Shown in pieces: positions 1-9,585 of a DNA stretch of 57,557 nucleotides. Source of the stretch: a bacterium (GTDB taxonomy: Bacteria > Hydrothermota > Tepidihabitantia > SM23-42 > JAOAFX01); NCBI GenBank assembly GCA_036382775.1, contig DASVHD010000026.1:1-57557 (forward strand), given 5' to 3'. Below the pieces are notes generated by a model. That model did not search any database. It was given only the letters and a program-made list of their open reading frames with translations, and was not told the DNA's origin. The stretch's first letter is position 1, and every line of letters begins with the position of its first letter. Made by a program: the position numbers and the translations under genes.

Positions 1-2
1 CC

Positions 3-584
3 ATCCCAGCCAGTGCTGAAAGTTTAGAAATAGGTTATAATTACTTTTTCAGCCTATCTTATGGCACTGAATTTTATGACGTAAATATGCGTAAATGTTA
101 TGGGGGTAGTTGGGGCGCTCGGATTAATCTGAGAAATTATATGTCAGATACAAGCGGCCGCGACCTTGTTGATTTAAGTTCATTCTTGCCTGCCGATTCA
201 ATGCAATTCGACTGGACATATAGGAATATTTGGGGATCCTATCAGTCATTATGCATCGTTGATAGCGTTATTGTAGGGTATTTTGACTTAAATAAGTTGA
301 ATGAAGATAATGACAATGATGAGCAGAGTAAACAACAAGCTTTTTTCATAACCCCAAGTTTATTAAAATCCGGTGCAGTGATCACATATACTATTTCACA
401 ACCAATTACCGGATCACTTGATCTATTTGATGCCTTGGGAAGAAAGATCATGAGAATCCATAAAGGTAAATTCAGTGTGGGCAGGCATTTGTGTGAAATC
501 AGAAAAGATCTGAAGCCTGGGGTTTATTTCATGATTTTAGATACGCCTGGAATAAAAATGCATCAGAAACTAGTTCTTGAATAA
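3..584 (+). CDS. C-terminal part of a secreted protein with a FlgD/T9SS-like sorting domain (5' end outside window)
   Basis: The frame is open from base 3, so the gene begins upstream of the window; the ATG at 87 is internal and not a credible start. The last ~80 residues (from about FFITPSLLKSG to the end, HQKLVLE) have the pattern of the C-terminal beta-sandwich of secreted FCB-group proteins: a strand ITYTIS, then LDLFDALGRKI, then LKPGVYFMILD. The body before it is not recognised. The coding sequence is visibly AT-richer than the protease gene that follows, so it may have a different history. The function is unknown; export to the cell surface or medium is inferred from the C-terminal domain. 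Confidence 0.75.
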   Translation: MPASAESLEIGYNYFFSLSYGTEFYDVNMRKCYGGSWGARINLRNYMSDTSGRDLVDLSSFLPADSMQFDWTYRNIWGSYQSLCIVDSVIVGYFDLNKLNEDNDNDEQSKQQAFFITPSLLKSGAVITYTISQPITGSLDLFDALGRKIMRIHKGKFSVGRHLCEIRKDLKPGVYFMILDTPGIKMHQKLVLE

Positions 585-622
585 AGAACGAAAACCGACC
601 CTCATATATTTTAAACATTATC

Positions 623-650
623 TTGACATAAGCGAACGCCTCATTATACT
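623..650 (+). promoter_or_regulatory. Promoter of the M6 protease gene
   Basis: TTGACA (623-628), 16-bp spacer, TATACT (645-650). Transcription would start near 657, giving a leader of about 20 nt that contains the AAAGGAG ribosome binding site at 664-670. Confidence 0.75.
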
Positions 651-676
651 GTCATATATTTAGAAAGGAGTCCATC

Positions 677-2290
677 ATGAAATACCTGTTGATTTTAGTT
701 TTTGGTCTGATATCTATCGCCTTTGCGGTCCCTCCCTCGCCCGAAATGCTGGGCCAGCTCAAGGCAAACGGGAATTACGAAGCCGTGATCAACGCTTTGC
801 GCCAGGCGCGGCTCGCCGGCGTGGACCAGCCGAATCCAATGCCGCTGCGGACCAAACCCGGCGACCGGCTCGAGGTCAAAGCCATCGCCATTCTCGTGGA
901 TTTCAGCGATAACGTCGGTGTTACGCCGGCGGCTCACTTCGATACCATTCTTTCGTCGCAGGCTGCCTACTCGACCGGCTCAATGCGTGACTTTTACCTG
1001 GAGAACAGCTACAGCGCCGTGGATCTGGTCACCACGGTCGTGGGCTGGCTGCGCATGCCCCAGACTTACGCGTACTATGTCGATGGCAATTACGGCTGGA
1101 GCAGTTACCCGCACAACTGCCAGCGACTGACCGAGGACGCGGTATGGGCGGCCGATCCGTCGGTCGATTTTTCCCAGTTCGATAACGACAACGACGGTTA
1201 CATCGACGCCCTGTTCATCATTCACGCGGGTCCGGGCGCCGAAGAGACCGGCGATCCCAATGACATCTGGTCGCATGCCTGGTGCACCGTGAACGTCCCT
1301 TATGTCGACGGGGTATACGCTTACAGTTATTCGACCGAACCCGAGAACGGCAGGATCGGCGTGTTCTGCCACGAAGCCGGTCACGCGGTCTTCGGCCTGC
1401 CCGACCTGTACGATTACGGTTATGACTCGTACGGCGTGGGCTACTGGTCGGTTATGGCATACGGTTCCTGGGGCAATAACGGACGCAGACCGACCCACCT
1501 CGATGCCTGGTCAAAGTGCGACTGCGGTTTTGCCGTACCCCACATCGTGACGGCCAACACGGATAGTGTCATGTTCCCGCGCGTGGAATATACCCCGGTG
1601 ATCGAAAAACTCTGGTCTTACGGCGCCCCGACCAATGAATTCGTCATGGTCGAAAACCGCCAAAAGGTCGGGTTCGATAATTACCTGCCGTCAAGCGGCA
1701 TGCTCGTGTGGCACGTGGACGAAAACCAGAGCGGCAACGATAACCAGTGGTACCCGGGTCATACGGACTACGGCCATTACAAAGTAGCCCTGGAGCAGGC
1801 GGACGGACTATGGCAGATGGAACAGAATATCAACGCCGGTAACACTGGTGATCCGTATCCGGGCAGCACGGGCAGCCGTTTCTATAACGACAGTACGACG
1901 CCGGATTCCAAGGATTACAACTTTAACGTCACCTATGTCGCCGTGGAGAACGTCACGAATTCGGATGACACCATGTGGGCGGACCTCAAGGTTTGGCCGG
2001 TCGGAGTTTCCGAATCCAGACAGTTTGTATCCATACCCCTTGCCCTGGAGTTCTTGCCGGGTAACCCGGTCCGCAACGGTTCAAGCATCGTTTTCAAGCT
2101 CCCCGGACAAGGACCGTCCGTACTCTCCGTTTATGATCGTTCCGGAGCCGTTGTTTACCGGCACGAAAACAATGCCGGCGGTCCGGTAACCTGGGACCTT
2201 AAGGTTCAACGCGTCCGCGCCGGTATCTATTTCGCCCGGCTCGAACAGGTATCCGGTGTGGGTACGGCCAAGATCGTGATCATCCAATAG
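677..2290 (+). CDS. Secreted M6-family (immune inhibitor A-like) zinc metalloprotease
   Basis: This 537-aa protein starts with a signal peptide (MKYLLILVFGLISIAFA) and carries the M6 zinc site HEAGHAVFGLPDLY, with HEAGH at residues 232-236. The family cleaves extracellular proteins, using zinc bound by the HExxH histidines. The final ~85 residues form a FlgD/T9SS-like sorting domain (LSVYDRSGAVVY, then VRAGIYFARL), as in the neighbouring truncated gene. AAAGGAG lies 6 nt before the ATG. Its 3' end overlaps the convergent membrane protein gene by 11 bp, so neither gene has room for its own terminator. A role in feeding on protein fits the amino-acid-degrading genes in this window (gcv, hut, pepA), but that link is inferred. 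Confidence 0.9.
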   Translation: MKYLLILVFGLISIAFAVPPSPEMLGQLKANGNYEAVINALRQARLAGVDQPNPMPLRTKPGDRLEVKAIAILVDFSDNVGVTPAAHFDTILSSQAAYSTGSMRDFYLENSYSAVDLVTTVVGWLRMPQTYAYYVDGNYGWSSYPHNCQRLTEDAVWAADPSVDFSQFDNDNDGYIDALFIIHAGPGAEETGDPNDIWSHAWCTVNVPYVDGVYAYSYSTEPENGRIGVFCHEAGHAVFGLPDLYDYGYDSYGVGYWSVMAYGSWGNNGRRPTHLDAWSKCDCGFAVPHIVTANTDSVMFPRVEYTPVIEKLWSYGAPTNEFVMVENRQKVGFDNYLPSSGMLVWHVDENQSGNDNQWYPGHTDYGHYKVALEQADGLWQMEQNINAGNTGDPYPGSTGSRFYNDSTTPDSKDYNFNVTYVAVENVTNSDDTMWADLKVWPVGVSESRQFVSIPLALEFLPGNPVRNGSSIVFKLPGQGPSVLSVYDRSGAVVYRHENNAGGPVTWDLKVQRVRAGIYFARLEQVSGVGTAKIVIIQ

Positions 2291-4448
2291 GCGATCTTGC
2301 CCGCGACGTCAACAGAACAAGACCGGCAACCGCATTGAGCGCGGTATAAACCGCGAGCGTAAAAAAGATCCCTTGTCCAGGGATCAAGATCACGGTCGTT
2401 ACGATCGCGGCAACGCTTGCGCCAACAAGATCAAAGCCGTAAACGAACCCCGCCCTGCCCTCGCCCGCGATATCGATTGCCAGAGGGAAAAAAATACCTG
2501 CGGCGATCCCGGTCAAAACCAACAACAATGGAAGCATGATCCAGGTTCCATCACTGAATCGAGCCGTCATAAGGATGGCGGTTAAACCAAGGAGTACGAA
2601 TACGGCATGACCGGCGGCCAGACCGCGGGGAATTGCCCTGCCGTGCAAGAACCGCTCACTTACGCGGCACAAGTACGTCCCTGCTCCCAGACCGGCCATG
2701 AAAGCAGCCGTCATCGCGCCGATCCAGCCGTATAGATAACCCTGCATCGACTGGAAGATCATGATCAGTACGATCTCCATGGAGATCGCGGTGGCCCCGG
2801 CGCAGGCAACCGAGCAGTAAACGACGCGGCGGCGCGACCGGATGAAAAAAAGAATCAGCAGCAGGGGCAGCAAAAAGAATCCGCGATGGAGCTTCGCGCT
2901 GGATTCAAGGACATTCCTGAGCAGGGTCGAAGCCCGGCCGCTCCACAGGACCAGCGAATAATAATAGCATGACGGGTTCGAGTCGGTATTGGTGCGGGCG
3001 GTCGCCCGTTCGAGCGTTTGCCGGACACAGCTGATCCGCTCGTCGGTAAGGTTGAATTTTAAAAAATGATCATTGACATACCGTAGATCCAAACCGCGTT
3101 GAATAATGCGTTCGCTGAGCAATCGGCTGATGCTGACCGGAGCTGCTGCCGTTCCATTTTCAGACAGACTGATATGATCGCCCGCGAGAAAAGTCAGTTT
3201 ACCGTCCGGCAATACTGCGATCTCGCCGAACGAACACGCCAGCGCTTTATCGACGGACTTAAGATACTGTGCGTGCAATGGGCTAATGATATCCGGGGCC
3301 GCTGATAGCCGCACCGCGAGCACGCCTTTTTCTTTAAGGATCTTTTTGGCCTCGGCAAAAAATTCTTTAGTATAATAGCGATTGATAAGACCATTTACCG
3401 GGTCGGGAAGGTTGACGATGACCACATCAAATGAATCGACCGCATGTTTCACGTAGTAACGGCCGTCGCCGAGCACGACCCTGATCTTGTTGTTCTTTAT
3501 AACATTACCGTCCGCGAACTGCCCGCCCAGCCGGAAAAGCACCGGGTCGAGCTCGGCATACACTATCTCTCCCACGCCCGGATGCTTCAGGATCTGGTCC
3601 AGGCCACCGCCGGCCCCGCCGCCGATGAGCAATATTTTCTCAGGACGCGGATGGTAAAGCATCGCATATTGCACGGCTTCTTCAGCAGAATAATCGTCCG
3701 GGAAAGAGAAATCGTATACACCGGTCGTGTAGAAATTCACCTGAGTACCGGTCCTGGTCACATTGATGACGCCGTATTTTGACTCGCTAAAAGCGACCAA
3801 CGCCTGACCCGGCATCTGGATCCTGCGCAGCGCTGTATCCGCTTCCCAGGCTTTGAACAGACCGAGCAGGAAAATGAGCGCAATCGGGCTCATTTTGGGT
3901 GACCGGATAAAGAGACCGCATCCGGCCAGTAATGACGAAGCGATGAGCACAGTAACCAAAGCGGGAACAGTTCCAATAAGCACGAACGATATCAAAAGGC
4001 CGCCCAGGCACGCACCCGCCGCTTCGAGAATATAAACCTTTTTAGCGTCGTACACGCGGCACGCGGTCGTGAACAACCCGCCGAAAGACACGCCCATTCC
4101 GCAGAGCAGGATCAGCGATATCAATAAGAAATTGCCGAAACCGATCGTCTCCCCCCAGGGTATGGAAAAAATCCTTGGGACCAGCCGGAACGCGACGACC
4201 GTTGCCGGGCACAAAAGGCTCAGGACGACAAGGATAAATGCAAACTCGAACGCCGGAGTCCGGCTGATCCTCGCTCGCGCGAACAATATGCTGCCCAGAC
4301 CGCTCCAGATCAGCCAGATCGCAAGCATAATACCGGCAGTAAGCTCATTGCCTGCGAACACGACCATGCCCTCACGGATAACAAGGGTTTGGGCAATGAT
4401 GGATACGGCTCCGGAAACAAAAACCGCAAATGCGGTTTTTTTGGTCAT
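2280..4448 (-). CDS. Membrane protein with fused spermidine-synthase-like methyltransferase fold
   Basis: A 722-aa protein with about six N-terminal membrane segments, a central Rossmann domain and about six or seven C-terminal segments. The central domain shows the spermidine-synthase nucleotide-binding pattern: ILLIGGGAGGGLDQIL, then EIVYAELDPVLF, then VLGDGRYYV, then VNLPDPVNGLINRYYT. The usual GGGDGG loop reads GGGAGG here, so aminopropyl transfer should not be assumed. Such fusions (fused MFS/spermidine synthase) are common in poorly studied phyla and their substrate is unknown. The ATG at 4448 lies 6 nt after a -10 box, so the mRNA is probably leaderless. The gene is divergent from the Lon-like protease gene. 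Confidence 0.8.
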   Translation of the reverse strand: MTKKTAFAVFVSGAVSIIAQTLVIREGMVVFAGNELTAGIMLAIWLIWSGLGSILFARARISRTPAFEFAFILVVLSLLCPATVVAFRLVPRIFSIPWGETIGFGNFLLISLILLCGMGVSFGGLFTTACRVYDAKKVYILEAAGACLGGLLISFVLIGTVPALVTVLIASSLLAGCGLFIRSPKMSPIALIFLLGLFKAWEADTALRRIQMPGQALVAFSESKYGVINVTRTGTQVNFYTTGVYDFSFPDDYSAEEAVQYAMLYHPRPEKILLIGGGAGGGLDQILKHPGVGEIVYAELDPVLFRLGGQFADGNVIKNNKIRVVLGDGRYYVKHAVDSFDVVIVNLPDPVNGLINRYYTKEFFAEAKKILKEKGVLAVRLSAAPDIISPLHAQYLKSVDKALACSFGEIAVLPDGKLTFLAGDHISLSENGTAAAPVSISRLLSERIIQRGLDLRYVNDHFLKFNLTDERISCVRQTLERATARTNTDSNPSCYYYSLVLWSGRASTLLRNVLESSAKLHRGFFLLPLLLILFFIRSRRRVVYCSVACAGATAISMEIVLIMIFQSMQGYLYGWIGAMTAAFMAGLGAGTYLCRVSERFLHGRAIPRGLAAGHAVFVLLGLTAILMTARFSDGTWIMLPLLLVLTGIAAGIFFPLAIDIAGEGRAGFVYGFDLVGASVAAIVTTVILIPGQGIFFTLAVYTALNAVAGLVLLTSRARSPIG

Positions 4449-4454
4449 GATTTG

Positions 4455-4482
4455 ATTTTAGATATTCATAAAAGAAAATCAA
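4455..4482 (-). promoter_or_regulatory. Leaderless-type promoter of the spermidine-synthase-like gene
   Basis: Read on the minus strand: TTGATT (4482-4477), 16 bp, TAAAAT (4460-4455), then 6 nt to the ATG at 4448. No Shine-Dalgarno sequence fits between, so transcription should begin at or next to the start codon. Confidence 0.6.
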
Positions 4483-4493
4483 GAGGCAGTTAC

Positions 4494-4521
4494 TTGACTT
4501 AAATGCTTATTTTGCTATAAT
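4494..4521 (+). promoter_or_regulatory. Promoter of the Lon-like protease gene (extended -10)
   Basis: TTGACT (4494-4499), 16 bp, TATAAT (4516-4521), preceded by TGC, which makes an extended -10. The leader to the ATG at 4666 would be about 138 nt, unusually long for this window. Confidence 0.75.
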
Positions 4522-4600
4522 CACCGGAGGCAGCCTAAAAGCAATGATATTGCATTGAAATGTCATCTTTGATCATATGCAAAATATCACTGTCATCATT

Positions 4601-4640
4601 CCGGTCGCGGCCTCAGGGCTGCGGCCGGAGGGGATTTTTT
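4601..4640 (+). promoter_or_regulatory. Strong GC-rich hairpin followed by a T run in the protease leader
   Basis: Arms 4601-4612 (CCGGTCGCGGCC) and 4617-4628 (a near-perfect complement with two G-U type pairs) enclose a loop of about 4 nt. A run of six T lies at 4635-4640. This lies between the promoter and the start codon, so it could act as an attenuator or mRNA-stabilising element. The T run begins 7 nt past the stem, which is loose for a classical terminator. Confidence 0.45.
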
Positions 4641-4665
4641 AAAAACCAGCTAGCGGGAGGAACTG

Positions 4666-7107
4666 ATGAAAAAATTCAAGGAATTAAAGCCGTCAGAATT
4701 AAGATGGCAGTGCGAACCTAAATTACTTAAATTCAAGACGACCAAGGACCTTGCGGTCCGTGAAGGGATCATCGGGCAACCCCGTGCCATACAGGCAATA
4801 AAACTGGGGCTTAACGTCAAGTATCCTGGATATAACATTTTTATCACCGGACCCGTTGGCACTGGTCGTTCGACCGCCGTGACCAAGCTATTGGACGAAC
4901 TCAAAGTAAGGAAGGGTGTTTTAAAAGATATTATTTACGTCAATAATTTCAAAAATCCCGACATGCCCAGGCTGATCGAACTGGCGGCCGGCAATGGCCG
5001 GGAGTTCCGGGATAGCATTGTCAGCCTGGTCGAACAACTGAAGACCAATATCCCCCAGGTTTTCAGCAGCGAGCAGTATCAGAAACAAAGACAGAAGATC
5101 ATCAATAAATACGAGGAAAAACACAAATCCCTACTCGGCGAATTCGAGCGGGTCGTCGAATCGCAGGGGTTCAAGATGGTCCAGGTCCAGATGGGACCGT
5201 TTTTCCGGCCCGCCATCCTGCCCGTGATCAACCAAAAACCAACGAACCTCGAAGATGTAGATGACCTCGTAAAACAGGGCAAGATGAACGCGGATGACTA
5301 CCGGCTGATGAAGGAGAACATCCAAAAACTTGAAGAACAAATGACCGTGCTATACACGAAGGCGCGGGAATACCAGGACGCAGCGAACGAAGAGATCGCG
5401 GAGCTCAACAGCAGCACGGTCAAGCCCATTGTCATCAACATGATCAACGAGATCAGACAAAAATTCAACAACGACAAGGTGAACGAATACCTCGATGAGA
5501 TCATCCACGCGATGCTGGCAGACCTGGAGCGGTTCATTAGAAAAGAAGTGAAAGAAGATCCGTTCCGTGAATTCCAGGTCAATCTGCTCGTTGATAACGC
5601 CGAGACCAAGACCGTCCCCATCATCTTTGAAACAACGCCGTCTTTTAAGAACCTGTTCGGCACAATCGAGCGCTTTTCGCCCGCGCCCGGTGTCATGATC
5701 AGCGATTTTCTCAATATCAAAGCCGGCTCACTGCTGCAGGCTAACGGCGGGTACCTGGTCATCAACGCCTTCGACTCGCTGGTCGAAGCGGGCGTATGGC
5801 AGACGCTGAAACGCGCGCTGCGCAACAACCTGGTCGACATCCAGGTCTTTGATCCCTTTTACATATTCTCGGTGTCGGCGCTCAAACCCGAACCGATATC
5901 CATCGACGTCAAGATCGTGATGATCGGGAACGAAGAACTGTACTACCTGCTGTTCTACCAGGACGAAGATTTCAAGAAGATCTTCAAGGTTAAAGCGGAA
6001 TTCGATACGGTCATGGAAAAGAACGTTTCCAATGTCAATGAGTACGCATCCTTCATCAAGTCTGTCTGTCACATGGAAGGCCTGCTCCCGTTCAGCAAGG
6101 AAGCGGTCGCCGACATCATTGAGTACGGCGTCCGGATCGCCGGCCGGAAAGACAAGATCTCCACGCGCTTCCATATCGTCGCCGACACGATCCGGGAAGC
6201 CGATTACTGGGCAAAACAGGCGCACAAGACCGACGTCGGTGCCGGGGAGGTTGAACAGGCGATCCAGGGCTGGCGCAAACGCGTGAACATGTACGAAGAC
6301 AAGATCCAGGAAATGATCCAGAAAGACATCCTGATGATCGAGACGAAGAAAAAAGCCGTCGGCCAGATCAACGGCCTGTCGGTCTACCAGCTGGGCGACT
6401 ACGCTTTTGGCCGGCCGGCCAAGATCACGGCAAAAACATCGATCGGCAGGACCGGTATCATAAACATCGAGCGCGAGGCGAACCTTGCCGGCCGCACGTT
6501 CAACAAGGGAGTCCTCATTATCACCGGTTTCCTCCGGAGCCGCTACGCGCAGCAGCAGCCGCTTTCGGTCGATGCGACGCTGGGTTTTGAACAATCCTAC
6601 AGCGAGATCGACGGTGACTCGGCTTCATGCGCCGAAATTTACGCCATCCTCTCGGCCCTGTCCGGCGTGCCCCTTGCCCAGGAGATCGCGGTAACCGGTT
6701 CGGTGAACCAGAATGGCATAGTCCAGCCGATCGGCGGCGTCAACGAAAAGATCGAAGGATTCTACGAGGTGTGCAAGGCAAAAGGCTTTACCGGCAAACA
6801 GGGCGTCTGCATACCCCATTCCAATGTCGGCGACCTCATGCTCAAACAGGAGGTCGTGGATGCGGTCAAGTCGCGGAAATTCCACGTTTATGCGGTAAAG
6901 ACCATTGACGAGGGGATCGAATTGCTGACGGGTATGAAAGCCGGTAAAAAAAGAAAGACCAGCTTTGAGAAGAACAGCGTGAACTACCTGGTCGCCAAAC
7001 GGTTGGATGAATACGCTATCCGGCTCAAGGGATTCTCAAAAGAAAAAGATACGGATACAAAAGAAAAAGATAAAAATAAAAAAATAGTAAGTAAACGCCG
7101 GGTTTAA
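4666..7107 (+). CDS. Lon-family ATP-dependent protease (AAA_32/LonB-like type)
   Basis: An 813-aa AAA+ protease. The Walker A loop is at residues ~61-68 (GPVGTGRS), a long charged coiled-coil insert runs from ~130 to ~270, and the C-terminal Lon peptidase domain holds the Ser-Lys dyad: Ser652 in DGDSAS and Lys695 in NEKIEG, 43 residues apart as in Lon. The family degrades damaged or regulatory proteins in the cytosol; this subtype lacks the classical Lon N-terminal substrate domain. GGGAGG 5 nt before the ATG sets the start. The extreme C-terminus is a Lys/Asp/Glu-rich tail. The stop codon interlocks with that of convergent leuS inside the bases TTAA at 7104-7107. The long hairpin-containing leader suggests regulation. 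Confidence 0.9.
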   Translation: MKKFKELKPSELRWQCEPKLLKFKTTKDLAVREGIIGQPRAIQAIKLGLNVKYPGYNIFITGPVGTGRSTAVTKLLDELKVRKGVLKDIIYVNNFKNPDMPRLIELAAGNGREFRDSIVSLVEQLKTNIPQVFSSEQYQKQRQKIINKYEEKHKSLLGEFERVVESQGFKMVQVQMGPFFRPAILPVINQKPTNLEDVDDLVKQGKMNADDYRLMKENIQKLEEQMTVLYTKAREYQDAANEEIAELNSSTVKPIVINMINEIRQKFNNDKVNEYLDEIIHAMLADLERFIRKEVKEDPFREFQVNLLVDNAETKTVPIIFETTPSFKNLFGTIERFSPAPGVMISDFLNIKAGSLLQANGGYLVINAFDSLVEAGVWQTLKRALRNNLVDIQVFDPFYIFSVSALKPEPISIDVKIVMIGNEELYYLLFYQDEDFKKIFKVKAEFDTVMEKNVSNVNEYASFIKSVCHMEGLLPFSKEAVADIIEYGVRIAGRKDKISTRFHIVADTIREADYWAKQAHKTDVGAGEVEQAIQGWRKRVNMYEDKIQEMIQKDILMIETKKKAVGQINGLSVYQLGDYAFGRPAKITAKTSIGRTGIINIEREANLAGRTFNKGVLIITGFLRSRYAQQQPLSVDATLGFEQSYSEIDGDSASCAEIYAILSALSGVPLAQEIAVTGSVNQNGIVQPIGGVNEKIEGFYEVCKAKGFTGKQGVCIPHSNVGDLMLKQEVVDAVKSRKFHVYAVKTIDEGIELLTGMKAGKKRKTSFEKNSVNYLVAKRLDEYAIRLKGFSKEKDTDTKEKDKNKKIVSKRRV

Positions 7108-9557
7108 ACGACGATATTCAGGATCTTCAGCGGCACGTAAATGATCTTTTTCACCGGCTTGTCGCCGATGTGACGCCGTACTTTTTCGTCGGCCAGTACG
7201 CGTTCCTTAATGTCTTCCTCAGACAGACCCGGATCCACTTCCAGGTGACCCCGCACTTTCCCGTTTATCTGGATCACGATCGTAGCCGTGTCCCCCTTGG
7301 TGAACCGCTCATCGAACGAGGGCCAGGGGTCATTCATCAGGCAATCATTGCTGCCGGTAAGAGACCACAACTCCTCGGCCAGGTGCGGCGCGAATGGCGA
7401 CAACAGGCGGATAAACACCTGCAAGCCATAACCGAAAACCGGTCCCCGGTCTTTTTCTGAAACCGTATACAGTTCGTTCAGGAGCTCCCATAAGGCCGCG
7501 ATCGCAGTATTGAACTTGAACTGCTCCACATCGGCCGTGACCTTGGCGACGGTCTGGTTGACCTTGATATACAATTTCTTCCCCGGCGCATCGAGCGCGG
7601 CCGCCTCAGGTTTTAGCGCGGTGATAAACTTCAGGTTCTCGGTGACGATCCGGTAGACGCGGTCCAGGAAACGCTCCGCGCCAACGACGCCCTCATCGCT
7701 CCATTCCACGTCACGCTCGGGTGGTGCCGCGAACAAGATGGTAAGCCGGGCGACATCCGCGCCGTGCTGCTGGACAAAGGGGCCGACCGGAATGGTGTTG
7801 CCTTTGGATTTTGACATGACCTCGCCGTTCCGGAGCACCATGCCCTGGGTAAAGAGGTTCTGGGCAGGTTCATCGACCGCGATATAGCCGGCGTCGAACA
7901 GAATCTTGGTAAACAACCGGAAATAGATCAGATGCCCGGTCGCGTGCTCGATGCCGCCCGTGTACTGGTCGATCGGCAGCCATTGCCGCGCCCGGTCCTG
8001 GCTGCAAAATTCCTGGTCATTATGCGGATCCAGATACCGCAGGAAATACCAGGACGAACAGACAAACGTATCCATGGTGTCGGGATCACGCTGTGCCGGA
8101 CCGCCGCAGGTCGGGCACGAGGTGTTTATAAATTCACTCACGCCGGCCAGGGGCGATTTGCCGCGGGGCACAAAATCCAGGATGATTTCCGGCAAAAGGA
8201 CCGGCAGGTCTTTCTCCGGGACCGGCAAGATACCGCATACAGGACAGTAAATGATCGGGATCGGAGCTCCCCAATAGCGCTGCCGCGAGATCAACCAGTC
8301 CTTGATGTGGTAATTGACCGCAGTCCCGCCACCGCCCTTTTTAGCGATAGCATCGGTCACCGCCTTGATCCCGGCCTCTGATGCCATGCCGTTGTAAGGA
8401 CCGGAATTCACCATCGTGCCGTGATCCACGTAGGCATCCGTCATCTGACCGGCATCAAGCACCTGGCCCGGCGGATTGATAACGATTTTGATGTCCAGAT
8501 CATATTTCTTAGCGAACTGGAAATCCCTCGTGTCATGGGCCGGTACGCCCATGACCACGCCGCTGCCGTACTCGGCAAGCACATAGTCGGCCACGAATAT
8601 CGGGATATTATCGCCGCTCAAAGGGTTGACCGCCATGACACCCGTATTAACGCCGTCCTTCTCGCGCTCCACCCTTTCGATCACGGTCCGCTTGGTGGCG
8701 TCCTTGATGTATTCGCGGACCTGCTTTTCGTTGGGGCATCCTTTGACCACGGACTCGATCAGCGGGCTCTCCGGAGCGATGCTGATGAAGGTCACACCGA
8801 AGATCGTGTCCGGCCTCGTGGTGAATACCTCCAGCTTGACATCCCTGTTCTTCACCCCAAAGACGATATTCGTCCCCTCGCTCCGGCCGATCCAGTTCCG
8901 CTGCATGGCTTTTACTTTTTCGGGCCATCCGGGCAACGTATCGAGACCCTGCAGCAACCGCTCGGCATACTGGGTGATCTTAAAGAACCACTGGTTCAAG
9001 CGGCGTTTTTCGATCGGTGAACGGCAGTTCGATCGATAACAGTATCCGTTATCCACCTGTTCGTTCGCCAGCACGGTCTGGCAGCCGGGGCACCAGTTCA
9101 CAAAGGCCTCTTTTTTATAAGCCAGGCCCCGCCGGTGCAGCAACAGGAACATCCACTGGGTCCAACGGTAGTAATCCGGCATGCAGGTAATCACTTCGCG
9201 CTGCCAGTCAAAACTGATACCCAGCATTTTCAACGATTCGTCCGAAACCTTGATATTATCAAGCGACCATTTTTTCGGCGGTACGCCGATCTCGATGGCG
9301 CGGTTCTCCGCCGGCAGGCCGAACGCGTCCCACCCGAAAGGATGCAAGACATCGAATCCCTGCCGCCGCTTGAACCTGCTGATAACATCGCCGATCACGT
9401 AGTTCTTGCAGTGACCCATATGGATGTCGCCGGATGGATATGCGAACATCACAAGGTCGTAGAATTTTTTACTTGGGATTTCGGCCGTGCGGAAAAACCC
9501 GTTCGCTTCCCAGTACTGCTGCCACTTTTTCTCAATTTCAAAATGATCGTAGACCAT
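7104..9557 (-). CDS. leuS: Leucyl-tRNA synthetase
   Basis: An 817-aa class I aminoacyl-tRNA synthetase that attaches leucine to tRNA-Leu. The HIGH-type motif is HMGH at residues ~46-49 inside YPSGDIHMGHCKNYVIGDV, and the KMSKS loop reads MSKSKGNTI. Cys pairs of a zinc-binding insert (CPGCQ, CPVCG, CPTCG) and the CP1 editing domain are present. I place the start at ATG 9557 (MVYDHFEIEKKWQQYW), which fits the family N-terminus. A longer reading from 9629 would add 24 unrelated residues and overlap the upstream gene. No clear Shine-Dalgarno sequence precedes 9557. It is third in the minus-strand group holA, zinc-ribbon gene, leuS, 28 bp after the zinc-ribbon gene. Confidence 0.95.
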   Translation of the reverse strand: MVYDHFEIEKKWQQYWEANGFFRTAEIPSKKFYDLVMFAYPSGDIHMGHCKNYVIGDVISRFKRRQGFDVLHPFGWDAFGLPAENRAIEIGVPPKKWSLDNIKVSDESLKMLGISFDWQREVITCMPDYYRWTQWMFLLLHRRGLAYKKEAFVNWCPGCQTVLANEQVDNGYCYRSNCRSPIEKRRLNQWFFKITQYAERLLQGLDTLPGWPEKVKAMQRNWIGRSEGTNIVFGVKNRDVKLEVFTTRPDTIFGVTFISIAPESPLIESVVKGCPNEKQVREYIKDATKRTVIERVEREKDGVNTGVMAVNPLSGDNIPIFVADYVLAEYGSGVVMGVPAHDTRDFQFAKKYDLDIKIVINPPGQVLDAGQMTDAYVDHGTMVNSGPYNGMASEAGIKAVTDAIAKKGGGGTAVNYHIKDWLISRQRYWGAPIPIIYCPVCGILPVPEKDLPVLLPEIILDFVPRGKSPLAGVSEFINTSCPTCGGPAQRDPDTMDTFVCSSWYFLRYLDPHNDQEFCSQDRARQWLPIDQYTGGIEHATGHLIYFRLFTKILFDAGYIAVDEPAQNLFTQGMVLRNGEVMSKSKGNTIPVGPFVQQHGADVARLTILFAAPPERDVEWSDEGVVGAERFLDRVYRIVTENLKFITALKPEAAALDAPGKKLYIKVNQTVAKVTADVEQFKFNTAIAALWELLNELYTVSEKDRGPVFGYGLQVFIRLLSPFAPHLAEELWSLTGSNDCLMNDPWPSFDERFTKGDTATIVIQINGKVRGHLEVDPGLSEEDIKERVLADEKVRRHIGDKPVKKIIYVPLKILNIVV

Positions 9558-9585
9558 GGACTGATAATGTTGTTTTACTGTGGTG

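Noticed and set aside
5728-6594. 288-codon open frame antisense to the Lon-like protease
   Set aside because: It lies wholly inside a well-supported gene and arises from its codon bias; the translation shows no recognisable domain.
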